Below, one piece after another: positions 15,854 through 24,901 of a DNA stretch of 64,000 bases. The DNA is from Marinobacterium nitratireducens (GTDB lineage: Bacteria > Pseudomonadota > Gammaproteobacteria > Pseudomonadales > Balneatricaceae), in assembly GCF_014645375.1 (NCBI RefSeq), contig NZ_BMLT01000013.1, positions 27,111-91,110 on the forward strand, given 5' to 3'. The notes beneath the pieces are model-generated. The model did no database searches and was not told the DNA's origin. It saw nothing but the letters and a program-made list of their open reading frames with translations. A program made the position numbers and the translations under genes. Each line of letters opens with the position of its first letter. Positions within the stretch are counted from its first letter, which is position 1.

Positions 15854-15964
15854 GGAGCCGTTTCACCCATGCGGCTGGCATATCGCGTATCGCATGCACG
15901 GACTGGAGGGTGGGTCTAGCGGTGCAACGGCGCTCGCTTACAGCTGCTCTGGCGCTCTGTGCAC

Positions 15965-16030
15965 CGCGTAACCCGCAATATCGATCGTAGTGCAGATCGA
16001 TTGGTTTCTGTCGGCAGAGCGCTCGTTGGG
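15965..16030. repeat. Dispersed intergenic repeat, single copy
   Basis: This segment (CGCGTAACCC, ATCGATCG, GCAGATCGATTGGTTTC, GCGCTCGTTGGGTT) is clearly related to the three tandem copies at 24902-25220. Its presence in two unrelated spacers marks a repeat family of this genome. Confidence 0.7.
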
Positions 16031-16107
16031 TTCACTTGAATTTGCTCCTGCAATTCCAGTATTCCCGCCGTCCATGGCGGTCACGCGACTACGTCGCCAG
16101 ACCCATC

Positions 16108-17841
16108 CTACAAAAGCAGCTGCAACAGGTTGAGCAGCAACAGCAGCGCCGCGAGCAACTGCCAGGTGAGCAAAGGATTGCGGGTCAGCAGCGGCTGATC
16201 GCGGATCTGTGCCTCGAGTCTCGGGTTTGGCGTGCCGAGATCCTGAAGAAACTCGGAGTAGGCGTCGTAGCGGTGTACCGGGTTGGGTTGCAGCGCCTTG
16301 CGCAGACAGCCTTCCATCCACAGCGGCAGGTCACTGCGGTAGCGCAGAGCCGGAATGTATTTCAATTCGCCGTAGTGACCGATGCGATGGCGCTTCACCG
16401 AAGGCTCGCGATAGGGGAGTTCGCCGGTGAGCATCTCGTAGGCGATTACCGCCAGCGAATAGAGGTCGGAGCGAAAGCTGCCGGGCTGTCCCAGCAGATA
16501 CTCGGGCGCCACGTAGTTGACCGATCCCTGGGGAATGGACTTGTCCAGCGGCGATACCATCTCCTCTATACCGGCGATGCGCACAGTGCCGAAATCGAGA
16601 ATGCGGATGCGGCCGTCCCGGTCGAGCATGATGTTTTCCGGCTTAAGGTCCTGGTGCACCATCTCGGCACGTTGAAAGGCCCGCAGGCCGGCGACGATCT
16701 GGCGCAGCAGATCGCGCACCTGAGCGAGCGGCGGCCGGGGATGGTCCTGCATCCACTGACGCAGGTTCTGGCCTTCGATATGCTCGCCAAGGTAATACAT
16801 GAAGCGCTTGGGACGGGGCGGGGCGTAGGTTTTCATCACATTGGGGTGATCAAGACGGCGACCGACCCACTCTTCGCGCATGAAACCGTCGAGGTAGACG
16901 CTGTCCTCGGCGAAATTTTCGGACGGTGCCTTGAGCACGTACTGGCGGTCGCCATACAGGTCCTTGACGCGATACATGTGGCTGCGGGTGCCGCTGAAAA
17001 TGACCTCCAGTACCTCGTAGTCGTCGATGCGGTTGCCGATTTCCAGAACCGGCGGGATGGGCAGCGCGGTCAGGCGACGGTAGTTCTCGTCCGGGGTTTC
17101 CAGCGGCAGGGCGTCCACTTCGATCAGCAGTGCCGTGAGGTTGTCGTCGCTGCCGCCGGCAAGCGCCGCGTCGAGCATTGCCGCGCAGGCCCCGACGGGA
17201 TCAGGGTTGTTATTCAGCAATGAGGCTATGCTGTGCCGGTCCAGGTGCTGGTGAACGCCGTCGGTGGTCAGCAGGATGCGGTCGCCGACCTGCAGCTCCT
17301 GCTGCCGGTAGTCGACCTCCAGGTGCTGATCGGCTCCGAAAGCGCGCGACAGGAAGTTGCGGCCGTGCTCGACGTGGACATGGTCCCGCGTCAGCTGCTC
17401 GAGTTCGCCGTCGCGCAGGTGCCAGATACGGCTGTCGCCGACATGGAAGCAGTGCAGCGTGGTGGATTTGATGACGGCGGCCGAGAAGGTGCAGAGCATG
17501 CTGTCATCGCGACCCTGACGGGCGGCGTTCTGCTGGTACAGCCAGCTGTTGAGGCTGGAGATGACCCGTGCAGCGGCATGGCGCGTACTCCAGCTGTCCG
17601 GCGTGCTGAGGTAGTCGGAGATAAAGCTGGTAACGGCGGTCTGACTGGCGATATGGGAGTCGGCGCAACTGCTGACACCGTCGGCGACCACGGCCACGGC
17701 CCCCTTGAGCCGGGCGCTGGCGTCGTCCGGGTTGTGGGCGGCGAAGGCGTCCTGGTTGACCGGCTTCACACCGCCACGCGACTGTCCGCCAAAGCGGACT
17801 CCGAGCCCCGCCGCGGCGGGGGTGTATTCCGATTGCTTCAT
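16108..17841 (-). CDS. PP2C phosphatase-Ser/Thr kinase fusion protein
   Basis: A 577-residue bifunctional signalling protein. Residues about 10-250 are a PP2C-type phosphatase with VADGVSS, HVGDSRIW, LTTDGVHQHL and GGSDDN metal-binding motifs. Residues about 270-535 are a Hanks-type kinase with catalytic Lys in YVLKAP, HQDLKPEN loop, DFGTVR and APEYL; the Gly-rich loop (FSGTRSHMY) is degenerate. The last 25 residues are a leucine-rich membrane anchor. The same gene type lies between the nitrate transporter and nirB in Pseudomonas aeruginosa (PA1782), so its place here is conserved, though its target is unknown. It follows narK by 138 bp, with a BIME between them. Confidence 0.93.
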   Translation of the reverse strand: MKQSEYTPAAAGLGVRFGGQSRGGVKPVNQDAFAAHNPDDASARLKGAVAVVADGVSSCADSHIASQTAVTSFISDYLSTPDSWSTRHAAARVISSLNSWLYQQNAARQGRDDSMLCTFSAAVIKSTTLHCFHVGDSRIWHLRDGELEQLTRDHVHVEHGRNFLSRAFGADQHLEVDYRQQELQVGDRILLTTDGVHQHLDRHSIASLLNNNPDPVGACAAMLDAALAGGSDDNLTALLIEVDALPLETPDENYRRLTALPIPPVLEIGNRIDDYEVLEVIFSGTRSHMYRVKDLYGDRQYVLKAPSENFAEDSVYLDGFMREEWVGRRLDHPNVMKTYAPPRPKRFMYYLGEHIEGQNLRQWMQDHPRPPLAQVRDLLRQIVAGLRAFQRAEMVHQDLKPENIMLDRDGRIRILDFGTVRIAGIEEMVSPLDKSIPQGSVNYVAPEYLLGQPGSFRSDLYSLAVIAYEMLTGELPYREPSVKRHRIGHYGELKYIPALRYRSDLPLWMEGCLRKALQPNPVHRYDAYSEFLQDLGTPNPRLEAQIRDQPLLTRNPLLTWQLLAALLLLLNLLQLLL

Positions 17842-17888
17842 TAGGTGCCTACAAGGGTGCCTCCATCGATGGATCTATTGCCGTCGTC

Positions 17889-17962
17889 TGCAGGAGCCCG
17901 CGGAGCGGGCGAATTGGGCTGGGGCGTGGCACCAGATTCGCCCGGAGACCGGGCTCCTACAG
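17889..17962. repeat. BIME: head-to-head REP pair
   Basis: GCAGGAGCCCGCGGAGCGGG and, 25 bp on, CCCGGAGACCGGGCTCCTAC form an inverted pair of REP elements in the narK-kinase gap. It could protect upstream narK mRNA from 3' decay. Confidence 0.7.
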
Positions 17963-17979
17963 ATCGCGCCTGGCATCCT

Positions 17980-19449
17980 TCAGGATACGCTGATCAGCTC
18001 GACACTGCCGTCGGCGTTGACTTCGGCCATGTGTCCCTTCGGTTCCTCGAGCAGCAGTAGCGTCACGAAGCCCAGCACCGCAGTACCGGCGATGACCAGG
18101 AAAAAGGTCTGGTAACTGACCAGCGACAACACGGTAAGGTAGAACACCGCACCGACGTTGCCGTAGGCCCCGGTCATGCCGGCGACCTGGCCGGTGAGGC
18201 GACGCTTGATCAGCGGCACCACGGCGAACACCGCGCCTTCTCCGGCCTGGACGAAGAAGGAGCAGGCCATCGCGGCGATCACCGCCAGCGCCAGCGGCCA
18301 GCTGGCATCGATGACCGACATCAGGGCGTAGCCCAGCGCCAGGCCTGCGGTCAGCACCAGCAGTGTCGACTTGCGGCCGCAGCGGTCGGAGATCAGGCCA
18401 CCGGCCGGGCGGGACATCAGATTCATGAAGGCATAACCCGAGGCCAGCAGGCCGGCGTATACCGGCTCCAGCTCGAACACTTCGGCGAAGAACAGCGGCA
18501 GCATCGAGATCACCGCAAGCTCCGAGCCGAAGGTGGCGAAGTAAAGCATGTTGAGCACCGCGACCTGCTTGAACTTGTAGCGGTGCATTTCCGGCACCGG
18601 CTTGACGAAAATGTCACGGTTGACGCGCCAGGCGCCGTAGCAGTCGTAGAGGAAGAAGCCGACCAGACCGATATAGATCAGCGTCGAAGCCGTGTCGCCG
18701 AGCAGGCTGACGCCGGCCGGCGAAAGTTTCCAGCACAGCAGCGCCAGGGCGGCGTACAGCGGGACCTTCATGATCAGCAGAAAGACGAAATCGCCTTTGC
18801 TGGTCACTTCCAGGCCGCCGATACGCTTGGGCTTGAAGTAGGTCGAGCCCTTGGGCGTGTCGGAAACGTTGAGGTACCAGATCACGCTGAAGATCAGGCA
18901 CAGAGTGCCGGTGACGCCGATGGCGCAGCGCCAGCCCTCGTCGCCGCCCAGCAGCAGTGCCAGGGTCGGCAGCAGCATGGCGCCGGCGGCCGAGCCGAAG
19001 TTGCCCCAGCCGCCGTAGATGCCTTCGGCGGTGCCGAGTTCATGGGCCGGGAACCATTCGCTGACCATGCGGATACCGATGACGAAGCCGGCACCGATGA
19101 AGCCGATGAGGAAGCGGGCAATCGCCGCCTGGGTAAAGTCGTCGGCCAGCGCGAACATGAAGCAGGGCAGGCTGCAGCCGGCCAGCAGCAGGGCATAAAC
19201 CAGGCGAGGGCCGTATTTGTCGGTGAGCATGCCGATCAGCACCCGCGCAGGGATGGTGAGGGCGACGTTGAGTATCAGCAGTGTCTTGATCTCGTCTTTG
19301 CCAAGGCCAAGACTGTCGGCGATGGCGCCGAGCAGCGGGGCATGGTTGAACCAGACGAAGAAGGTGAGGAAAAAGGCGATCCAGCTCAGGTGCAGGATCT
19401 TCATCTTGCCGGTGAACGACAAAAGGTTGAGTTTTGCATTGTCAGTCAT
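17980..19449 (-). CDS. narK: NarK/NasA-type MFS nitrate/nitrite transporter
   Basis: A 489-residue major facilitator of the nitrate/nitrite porter family with about twelve membrane helices. Typical parts are the HLSWIAFFLTFFVWF first helix, the VLIGMLTDKYGPR loop between helices 2 and 3, GFIGAGFVIGIRMVSEWF and the GIYGGWGNFG nitrate signature in helix 5. It should bring in nitrate or export nitrite at the inner membrane. ATG 19449 is chosen because the frame upstream covers the leader terminator rather than protein. Its homologue in Pseudomonas aeruginosa is PA1783, also next to the kinase and nirBD. Confidence 0.93.
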   Translation of the reverse strand: MTDNAKLNLLSFTGKMKILHLSWIAFFLTFFVWFNHAPLLGAIADSLGLGKDEIKTLLILNVALTIPARVLIGMLTDKYGPRLVYALLLAGCSLPCFMFALADDFTQAAIARFLIGFIGAGFVIGIRMVSEWFPAHELGTAEGIYGGWGNFGSAAGAMLLPTLALLLGGDEGWRCAIGVTGTLCLIFSVIWYLNVSDTPKGSTYFKPKRIGGLEVTSKGDFVFLLIMKVPLYAALALLCWKLSPAGVSLLGDTASTLIYIGLVGFFLYDCYGAWRVNRDIFVKPVPEMHRYKFKQVAVLNMLYFATFGSELAVISMLPLFFAEVFELEPVYAGLLASGYAFMNLMSRPAGGLISDRCGRKSTLLVLTAGLALGYALMSVIDASWPLALAVIAAMACSFFVQAGEGAVFAVVPLIKRRLTGQVAGMTGAYGNVGAVFYLTVLSLVSYQTFFLVIAGTAVLGFVTLLLLEEPKGHMAEVNADGSVELISVS

Positions 19450-19476
19450 GGTTTGGGTCCCGTACTTCCAAATGGC

Positions 19477-19535
19477 AAAAAAAATGGCGCACAACGGCAC
19501 TCCGGGGAGGGAGTGCCAGTTGAACGCCATTGTTC
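19477..19535 (-). terminator. Internal ANTAR-type terminator between nrtD and narK (leader E)
   Basis: On the minus strand the stem GGCACTCC/GGAGTGCC (19510-19517 with 19496-19503), an outer ATGGCG/CGCCAT pair and eight U residues (19484-19477) form an intrinsic terminator 28 nt before narK. On its 5' side GAAC-AATGGC-GTTC (19535-19522) is a perfect hairpin with the A1/G4 loop. No sigma-54 site was found between nrtD and this point, so it looks like an internal antitermination switch of one long nrt-narK transcript. Confidence 0.8.
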
Positions 19536-19620
19536 GATACTGGTGCGTTTTGGTTTTTGCCCGGCCCTGTTCTGGTGCGATCAGCTGGGGCCGGGGCCCT
19601 CCTCTCGCCCGAACACCGGG

Positions 19621-20502
19621 TCAGGCCGCTCTCGCGGCCTTGTCGTCGGCTTCCGTTGTCTTGTTACCCTGCAGATCTTGTGCCACTTTCGACTTTTTTG
19701 CCTCGGAGGTTCCGCTTTCGACCGGATGGCGCTGCTTCTCGTAGAGGAAGCTCAGCACTTCGTGGCGATAGTGGTTGTAGCGGGCGTCGTCGGCCAGGGC
19801 GATACGGTCGCGCGGGCGCTCCAGTTCGATCGGCAGTATCTCGCCGACGGTCGCGGCCGGGCCGTTGGTCATCATCACGATGCGGTCCGACAGCAGTACC
19901 GCCTCGTCGACGTCGTGGGTGATCATGATCACGGTGTTGTTCAGCGTGGCCTGGATCTCCATCAGCGAGTCCTGCAGATGCGCGCGGGTCAGGGCGTCGA
20001 GGGCGCCGAAAGGCTCATCCATCAGCAGCACCTTGGGCTCCATCGCCAGTGCCCGGGCGATACCGACGCGCTGTTTCATGCCGCCGGAGATCTCGTCCGG
20101 GCGCTTGTGCATGGCATGATCCATGTGTACCAGGGCCAGGTTGTGCTCGATCCAGTCCTTCATTTCGGCTTTCGACCTGGTACCGCGAAATACCTGTTTA
20201 ACCGCCAGTTCGACGTTCTGGTAGGCGCTGAGCCAGGGCAGCAGCGAGTGGTTCTGAAATACCACGGCGCGTTCCGGTCCCGGTTCCCGTACCTCCCTGC
20301 CGTCCAGCACCACGCCGCCTGTGCTGGCCTGGTAGAGTCCGGCGACGATGTTCAGCACCGTCGACTTGCCGCAGCCGGAATGGCCGATCAGCGAGATGAA
20401 CTCGCCCCTGGCGATTTTGAGATTGACGTTATCCAGGGCCCGGAAGGCCCCCTTCGGCGTCGGGAAGTCGATGCTGACGCCGGTCAGTTCCAGATGTGTC
20501 AT
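19621..20502 (-). CDS. nrtD: Nitrate ABC importer ATPase
   Basis: A 293-residue ABC ATPase powering nitrate uptake with the permease and binding protein encoded just upstream. Walker A is GHSGCGKST, the signature ISGGMKQR, Walker B VLLMDEP and the H-loop ITHDVDEA. There is no fused substrate-binding domain, so it resembles NrtD/NasD rather than cyanobacterial NrtC. ATG 20502 is chosen because GAGGAAA is correctly placed and it lies 10 bp after the permease stop. The last 35 residues are a charged tail of unknown use. Confidence 0.92.
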   Translation of the reverse strand: MTHLELTGVSIDFPTPKGAFRALDNVNLKIARGEFISLIGHSGCGKSTVLNIVAGLYQASTGGVVLDGREVREPGPERAVVFQNHSLLPWLSAYQNVELAVKQVFRGTRSKAEMKDWIEHNLALVHMDHAMHKRPDEISGGMKQRVGIARALAMEPKVLLMDEPFGALDALTRAHLQDSLMEIQATLNNTVIMITHDVDEAVLLSDRIVMMTNGPAATVGEILPIELERPRDRIALADDARYNHYRHEVLSFLYEKQRHPVESGTSEAKKSKVAQDLQGNKTTEADDKAARAA

Positions 20503-20512
20503 GACTGTTTCC

Positions 20513-21496
20513 TCACCGCAGTACGGCATTCTTGTCCCAGGAAATGGATTTCTGCAGTACCAGCATGGCGCGGTCGAGCAGGAATCCGATCAGGCCGATC
20601 ACCAGCACGGCCACCATGATGCGACCGAGCGACTCGGAGCTGCCGTTCTGGAACTCGTCCCAGACGAATTTGCCGAGGCCGGGGTTTTGCGCCAGCATTT
20701 CGGCGGCGATCAGTACCATCCAGGCGATGCCGAGCGACAGCCTGAGACCTGTGAACATCGCCGGGAGCGCCGCCGGAATGGCGATCTTCACCACATGGGT
20801 CAGGAACGACAGGCGCAGCACCTGGCTCACGTTCTTCAGGTCCTGACTGATGCCGGAAACGCCCACCGCGGTGTTGATCAGGGTCGGCCACAGACAGCAC
20901 AGGGTCACGGTGAACAGCGAGGTCAGGAAGGACTTGGCGAACAGCGGGTCGTCGCTGACGTAGAGGGCGCTGACGACCATGGTGACCAGCGGCAGCCAGG
21001 CCAGCGGCGACACGGGCTTGAACAGCTGCACCAGCGGGTTCAGCGCCGCGTGCAGGGTAGCGTTGAGCCCGATCAGAATGCCGACCGGTATCGCCAGCAG
21101 CGAGGCCAGCACGAAGCCTGACATCACGGTGACCAGGCTGGTGCCGATCTGGTCGAAGAAGGTCGGCTTGCCGGTATAGTCGCGAATGCGCACCTCGGCT
21201 GTCGGGTCCTTGGCCAGTTTTTCGGCGTTGCGCTTTTCCTGGCGCTCGATGAAAGCGGCCTCCTTGGCGCGTTCACGATTATGTTCGGCGACCAGGTTGA
21301 CCGATTGCTCGTAGACCTGCACAGGGCCCGGGAACTGGCCCAGGGAAGTGTCGATGTTGCGCGCGGCGATATGCCAGGCGAACAGGAAGACCAGCAGGCC
21401 GATCAGCGGCACCATCAGTGTTCGCGCCATGTCGGCGAGCAGGGCAGGGAGTTCGTCCCGTGCCGGTAGCCGTCCACTCAGGTTCAGCGTACTCAT
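20513..21496 (-). CDS. nrtB: Nitrate ABC importer permease
   Basis: A 327-residue inner-membrane permease of the NrtB/SsuC type with an N-terminal helix (about 28-45), a long charged insert (about 65-115) and then about five or six helices. The EAA-type coupling loop is in AAEMLAQNPGLGKFVW, typical for nitrate/taurine importers. GGAGATAAG precedes ATG. It starts 51 bp after nrtA and ends 10 bp before nrtD. Confidence 0.92.
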   Translation of the reverse strand: MSTLNLSGRLPARDELPALLADMARTLMVPLIGLLVFLFAWHIAARNIDTSLGQFPGPVQVYEQSVNLVAEHNRERAKEAAFIERQEKRNAEKLAKDPTAEVRIRDYTGKPTFFDQIGTSLVTVMSGFVLASLLAIPVGILIGLNATLHAALNPLVQLFKPVSPLAWLPLVTMVVSALYVSDDPLFAKSFLTSLFTVTLCCLWPTLINTAVGVSGISQDLKNVSQVLRLSFLTHVVKIAIPAALPAMFTGLRLSLGIAWMVLIAAEMLAQNPGLGKFVWDEFQNGSSESLGRIMVAVLVIGLIGFLLDRAMLVLQKSISWDKNAVLR

Positions 21497-21547
21497 TGTC
21501 TTATCTCCGTGCGGTTGAGCGGCGCGGGGGCAGCCGCGCCGCGGGCA

Positions 21548-22966
21548 TCAGATCCTGTCGTCGCCCTTGAGGCCGATCTCGAACTGCTGCAGGTAGGCAT
21601 TGGGCTGGTGGCCGTCGTAGGTGACGCCGTCGATAAAGTGGGTCTGGGGTGCGCGAAAGCCGTCTTCGCTGGCAAAGTCCGGGAACTCGTCGGCCGACAT
21701 CTTGCCTTCGTCGATGAGTGCCTGGGCGGCCTGGGCGTAGATATCGGGGCGGTAGACCTTCTTGGCGATATCCATATACCAGCTGTCCGGCCGGGCTTCG
21801 TCGATCTGGCCCCAGCGGCGCATCTGTGTCAGGTACCAGATGGCGTCGGAGTAGTACGGATAGGTGGCGTTGTAGCGAAAGAACACGTTGAAGTCCGGCA
21901 CATCACGCTTGTCGCCCTTCTCGTACTCGAAGGTGCCGGTCATGGAGTTGGCGATGACCTCGGCGTCGGCGCCAACGTACTCGGAACGCGACAGGATCTC
22001 GACCGCCTCGGGGCGGTTGGCGTTGTCGTTTTCGTCCAGCCACTTGGCGGCGCGCAGCATCGCCTTGACCACACGCAGGTGGGTGTTGGGGTTCTCGTCG
22101 GCCCAGGTCTTGGAGACGCCGAACACCTTTTCCGGGTTGTCCTTCCAGATCTCGTAGTCGGTAATCACCGGCACGCCGATGCCCTTGAACACCGCCTGCT
22201 GGTTCCAGGGCTCGCCGACGCAGTAGCCGTGGATGGTGCCGGCTTCCATGGTGGCCGGCATCTGCGGCGGCGGTGTTACGGACAGCAGGGCATCGGCGTT
22301 GAGCTGGCCGCTGATGTCGCCGTTGTGCGGGGCGTAATAGCCCGGGTGAATGCCGCCTGCGGCGAGCCAGTAGCGCAGCTCGTAGTTGTGGGTGGAAACC
22401 GGGAACACCATCCCCATGTTGAAGGGCTTGCCCTCGGCCTTGAACTCGTCGATCACGGGCTTGAGATAGTCGGCCTTTATCGGATGTACCGGCTTGCCGT
22501 CTTCGCCCTTCGGCACGTGCGGTTTCATGCGTTCCCAGATGTCGTTGGATACGGTGATGCCGTTGCCGTTCAGGTCCATCGAGAAGGCGGTGATGATGTG
22601 CGCCTGGGTGCCGAAGCCGATGGTGGCGCCCAGCGGCTGGCCGGCGAGCATGTGGGCGCCGTCGAGCTGGCCGTCGATGACGCGATCGAGCAGCACCTTC
22701 CAGTTGGCCTGGGCTTCGAGCGTCACATAGAGCCCCTCGTCCTCGAAATAGCCCTTTTCGTAGGCAATCGCCAGCGGCGCCATATCGGTGAGCTTTATAA
22801 AGCCGAACTTGAGATCCTCCTTCTCCGGAGCGCCAATCTCGGCGCGGGCCGGTGCGGTGCCGACCAGGCCCGCGAGGCCGAGGATACCGGCAGCGACCAG
22901 TGCGCGTCGCAGTGCGCTGCGGCGCGAGGCATGGAAGTTTGGCTTGCTGTGGTGCTTGCGAATCAT
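21548..22966 (-). CDS. nrtA: Periplasmic nitrate-binding protein NrtA
   Basis: A 472-residue NrtA/CmpA-type solute receptor for nitrate. The N-terminus has [14 protein letters not shown] and a hydrophobic core ending PARA, suggesting Tat-dependent export. The mature part shows [36 protein letters not shown] and [11 protein letters not shown], all characteristic of the family. It is the first gene of the nrtABD unit, behind a sigma-54 promoter and an antitermination leader. GGGGACTC precedes the start. Confidence 0.94.
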   Translation of the reverse strand: MIRKHHSKPNFHASRRSALRRALVAAGILGLAGLVGTAPARAEIGAPEKEDLKFGFIKLTDMAPLAIAYEKGYFEDEGLYVTLEAQANWKVLLDRVIDGQLDGAHMLAGQPLGATIGFGTQAHIITAFSMDLNGNGITVSNDIWERMKPHVPKGEDGKPVHPIKADYLKPVIDEFKAEGKPFNMGMVFPVSTHNYELRYWLAAGGIHPGYYAPHNGDISGQLNADALLSVTPPPQMPATMEAGTIHGYCVGEPWNQQAVFKGIGVPVITDYEIWKDNPEKVFGVSKTWADENPNTHLRVVKAMLRAAKWLDENDNANRPEAVEILSRSEYVGADAEVIANSMTGTFEYEKGDKRDVPDFNVFFRYNATYPYYSDAIWYLTQMRRWGQIDEARPDSWYMDIAKKVYRPDIYAQAAQALIDEGKMSADEFPDFASEDGFRAPQTHFIDGVTYDGHQPNAYLQQFEIGLKGDDRI

Positions 22967-22992
22967 CTTGAGTCCCCTGTGAACTGCAAACG

Positions 22993-23047
22993 AAAAAGGC
23001 GCCCCGACCCGTGGACTGGTTGTCGCGGGTCAGAGGCGCCTTTGCCT
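22993..23047 (-). terminator. nrtA leader terminator with ANTAR-type hairpin (leader F)
   Basis: The terminator pairs AGGCGCC regions at 23034-23040 and 22997-23003 with an inner GACCCG/CGGGTC stem, followed on the minus strand by five U residues (22997-22993). The 5' hairpin AGGC-AAAGGC-GCCT (23047-23034) is perfect, with loop A1/G4. It lies 27 nt before the nrtA start. Confidence 0.82.
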
Positions 23048-23083
23048 GAATCAAGTTGTCAGTTTTTTTGCTAAGCGGAACAA

Positions 23084-23099
23084 AGCAGTTCTTGTGCCA
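23084..23099 (-). promoter_or_regulatory. Sigma-54 promoter of nrtABD
   Basis: Minus-strand TGGCACAAGAACTGCT has the GG-N10-GC spacing. The predicted start, near 23073, gives a leader of about 105 nt containing leader F. Confidence 0.85.
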
Positions 23100-23163
23100 T
23101 GTTTATAACTTATTGTTTTTAATGATTAATATTTTTTAGCGTTTTCCGCTCAGGCGATCCTGT

Positions 23164-23180
23164 TGCACCAGCACAATGCC
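23164..23180. promoter_or_regulatory. Possible NtrC site upstream of nrtA
   Basis: TGCACCAGCACAATGCC has a perfect left half of the NtrC consensus (TGCACCA) and a partial right half. It lies about 91-107 bp upstream of the predicted nrtA start, a usual enhancer position. Confidence 0.45.
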
Positions 23181-23244
23181 GGATCGGCGTCGGTCTGCAC
23201 TCTTTTTGCTCAATTTCGTTGCTGATGGCGGCGTGGCACCCGAC

Positions 23245-23273
23245 TGTCGCAAGCCCTGGAGGAGCGTTATAAT
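23245..23273 (+). promoter_or_regulatory. Sigma-70 promoter of gltX
   Basis: A perfect -10 hexamer TATAAT (23268-23273) lies 72 bp before the gltX start; the -35 region (TGTCGC, 23245-23250) is poor. Confidence 0.5.
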
Positions 23274-23344
23274 GCGCTGCATTTTTCGGCCCCAGGCCCG
23301 GTGTTATACCGCTCAACTCACCCGATCTGATTTTCAGGATGACG

Positions 23345-24838
23345 ATGACAGTCCGTACCCGTATTGCTCCTTCGCCGACCGGCGATCCCCACGTCGGCAC
23401 CGCCTATATCGCGCTCTTCAACCTGGCTTTCGCGCGTCAGCACGGAGGCCAGTTCATTCTGCGCATCGAGGACACCGACCAGGTCCGCAGTACGCCGGAG
23501 TCGGAGCAGATGATTCTCGATTCGCTGCGCTGGCTGGGCCTAGAGTGGGATGAGGGCCCGGATGTTGGCGGCCCCCATGGCCCCTATCGCCAGAGCGAAC
23601 GCGGTGACATCTACCGTGACTATGCGATGGAGCTGGTGGAGAAGGGCAAGGCCTTTGTCTGCTACCGCACGCCGGAGGAGCTCAACGAGTTGCGCGAGGC
23701 GCGCCGTGCCGCCGGCGGGCATTCGGCGCTGAAGCAGAGCGACCTGATGCTGCCGGCCGACGAGGTCGAGCGCCGTCGCGCCGCCGGCATGCCCTATGTC
23801 ATCCGCATGGTGGTGCCGGAGGAGGAGGGGGCCTGCGAGGTCGAAGACCTGCTGCGCGGTACCATCGAGCTGGACTGGGGCATGGTCGATGCCCAGATCC
23901 TGCTCAAGTCGGATGGCATGCCGACCTATCACCTGGCGAATGTGGTCGATGATCATCTGATGCAGATCACCCACGTGATCCGCGGTGAAGAGTGGATCAA
24001 CTCGGCGCCCAAGCACAAGCTGCTGTACGAATACTTCGGCTGGGACATGCCGGTGCTCTGTCACATGCCGCTGCTGCGTAACCCGGACAAGTCCAAGCTG
24101 TCCAAGCGCAAGAATCCGACCAGCATCCTTTATTACCAGCGCATGGGTTACATGCCCGAAGCATTGTTGAACTACCTCGGCCGCATGGGCTGGTCGATGC
24201 CGGATGAGCGCGAGAAGTTCTCCCGCAGCGAGATGTTCAGCCATTTCGATATCCAGCGCGTATCCCTGGGCGGCCCGGTGTTCGACCAGGAAAAGCTCAG
24301 CTGGCTGAATGGCCTCTGGCTGCGCGAGAACCTCAGCGCCGAAGAGTTTGCGGCCCGATTCCAGGCCTGGGCGCTGAACCCCGAGTACCTGATGCAGATC
24401 GTGCCGCTGATCCAGCAGCGGGTGGAGAAGTTCTCCGACGTCGCGCCGCTGGCCGGGTTCTTCCTTTCCGGCATGATCGAGCTGGACGAGTCGAAGTTTG
24501 CCCACAAGTCACTGCAGACCGAGGATATCCGCAAGATCCTGCAGTTTGCCTCCTGGCAGCTCGACGGCGAGCGCGAATGGAACAAGGACCGGTTGTTCGC
24601 CGGCTGCAAGGCGCTGGCCGATGGCATGGGCTACAAGATTCGTGACTTCCTGTTCCCGCTTTTCGTCGCCATCGCCGGTACCAGCCAGACCGTATCGGTC
24701 ATGGACGCCATGGCGATCCTCGGCCCGGACATCAGCCGCGCCCGGGTGCGCCACGCCCTGAACCTGTTCGGCGCCCCGTCGAAGAAAGAAGGCAAGCGCT
24801 GGGAGAAGGAATACGCGGCGCTGACTGCCGGCGCCTGA
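23345..24838 (+). CDS. gltX: Glutamyl-tRNA synthetase
   Basis: A 497-residue class I synthetase that charges tRNA-Glu in the cytoplasm. The HIGH-type motif is in [13 protein letters not shown], followed by ILRIEDTD, and the KMSKS-type motif is KLSKRK near residue 245. The C-terminal helical anticodon-binding part runs from about 330 to the end. ATG 23345 is chosen over 23339 because AGGA is 6-7 nt before it and the protein then begins [13 protein letters not shown]. The three tRNA genes downstream include its substrate tRNA-Glu, an arrangement also known in pseudomonads. Confidence 0.97.
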   Translation: MTVRTRIAPSPTGDPHVGTAYIALFNLAFARQHGGQFILRIEDTDQVRSTPESEQMILDSLRWLGLEWDEGPDVGGPHGPYRQSERGDIYRDYAMELVEKGKAFVCYRTPEELNELREARRAAGGHSALKQSDLMLPADEVERRRAAGMPYVIRMVVPEEEGACEVEDLLRGTIELDWGMVDAQILLKSDGMPTYHLANVVDDHLMQITHVIRGEEWINSAPKHKLLYEYFGWDMPVLCHMPLLRNPDKSKLSKRKNPTSILYYQRMGYMPEALLNYLGRMGWSMPDEREKFSRSEMFSHFDIQRVSLGGPVFDQEKLSWLNGLWLRENLSAEEFAARFQAWALNPEYLMQIVPLIQQRVEKFSDVAPLAGFFLSGMIELDESKFAHKSLQTEDIRKILQFASWQLDGEREWNKDRLFAGCKALADGMGYKIRDFLFPLFVAIAGTSQTVSVMDAMAILGPDISRARVRHALNLFGAPSKKEGKRWEKEYAALTAGA

Positions 24839-24901
24839 CCCGACAGCCTGAAGGGTGGGTGAAGGCGCGCAGAGCAGGGTATAAACGGACCTCGACTGGT
24901 T

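Noticed and set aside
15687-15899. Two minus-strand frames encoding a repeating SPVTRH peptide
   Set aside because: The peptide is simply the translation of the TGACGGG heptamer array, without start signals or conservation.
19577-19607. A GG-N10-GC pair upstream of narK as a sigma-54 promoter
   Set aside because: Only the dinucleotide spacing fits; the surrounding bases do not resemble TGGCAC or TTGC.
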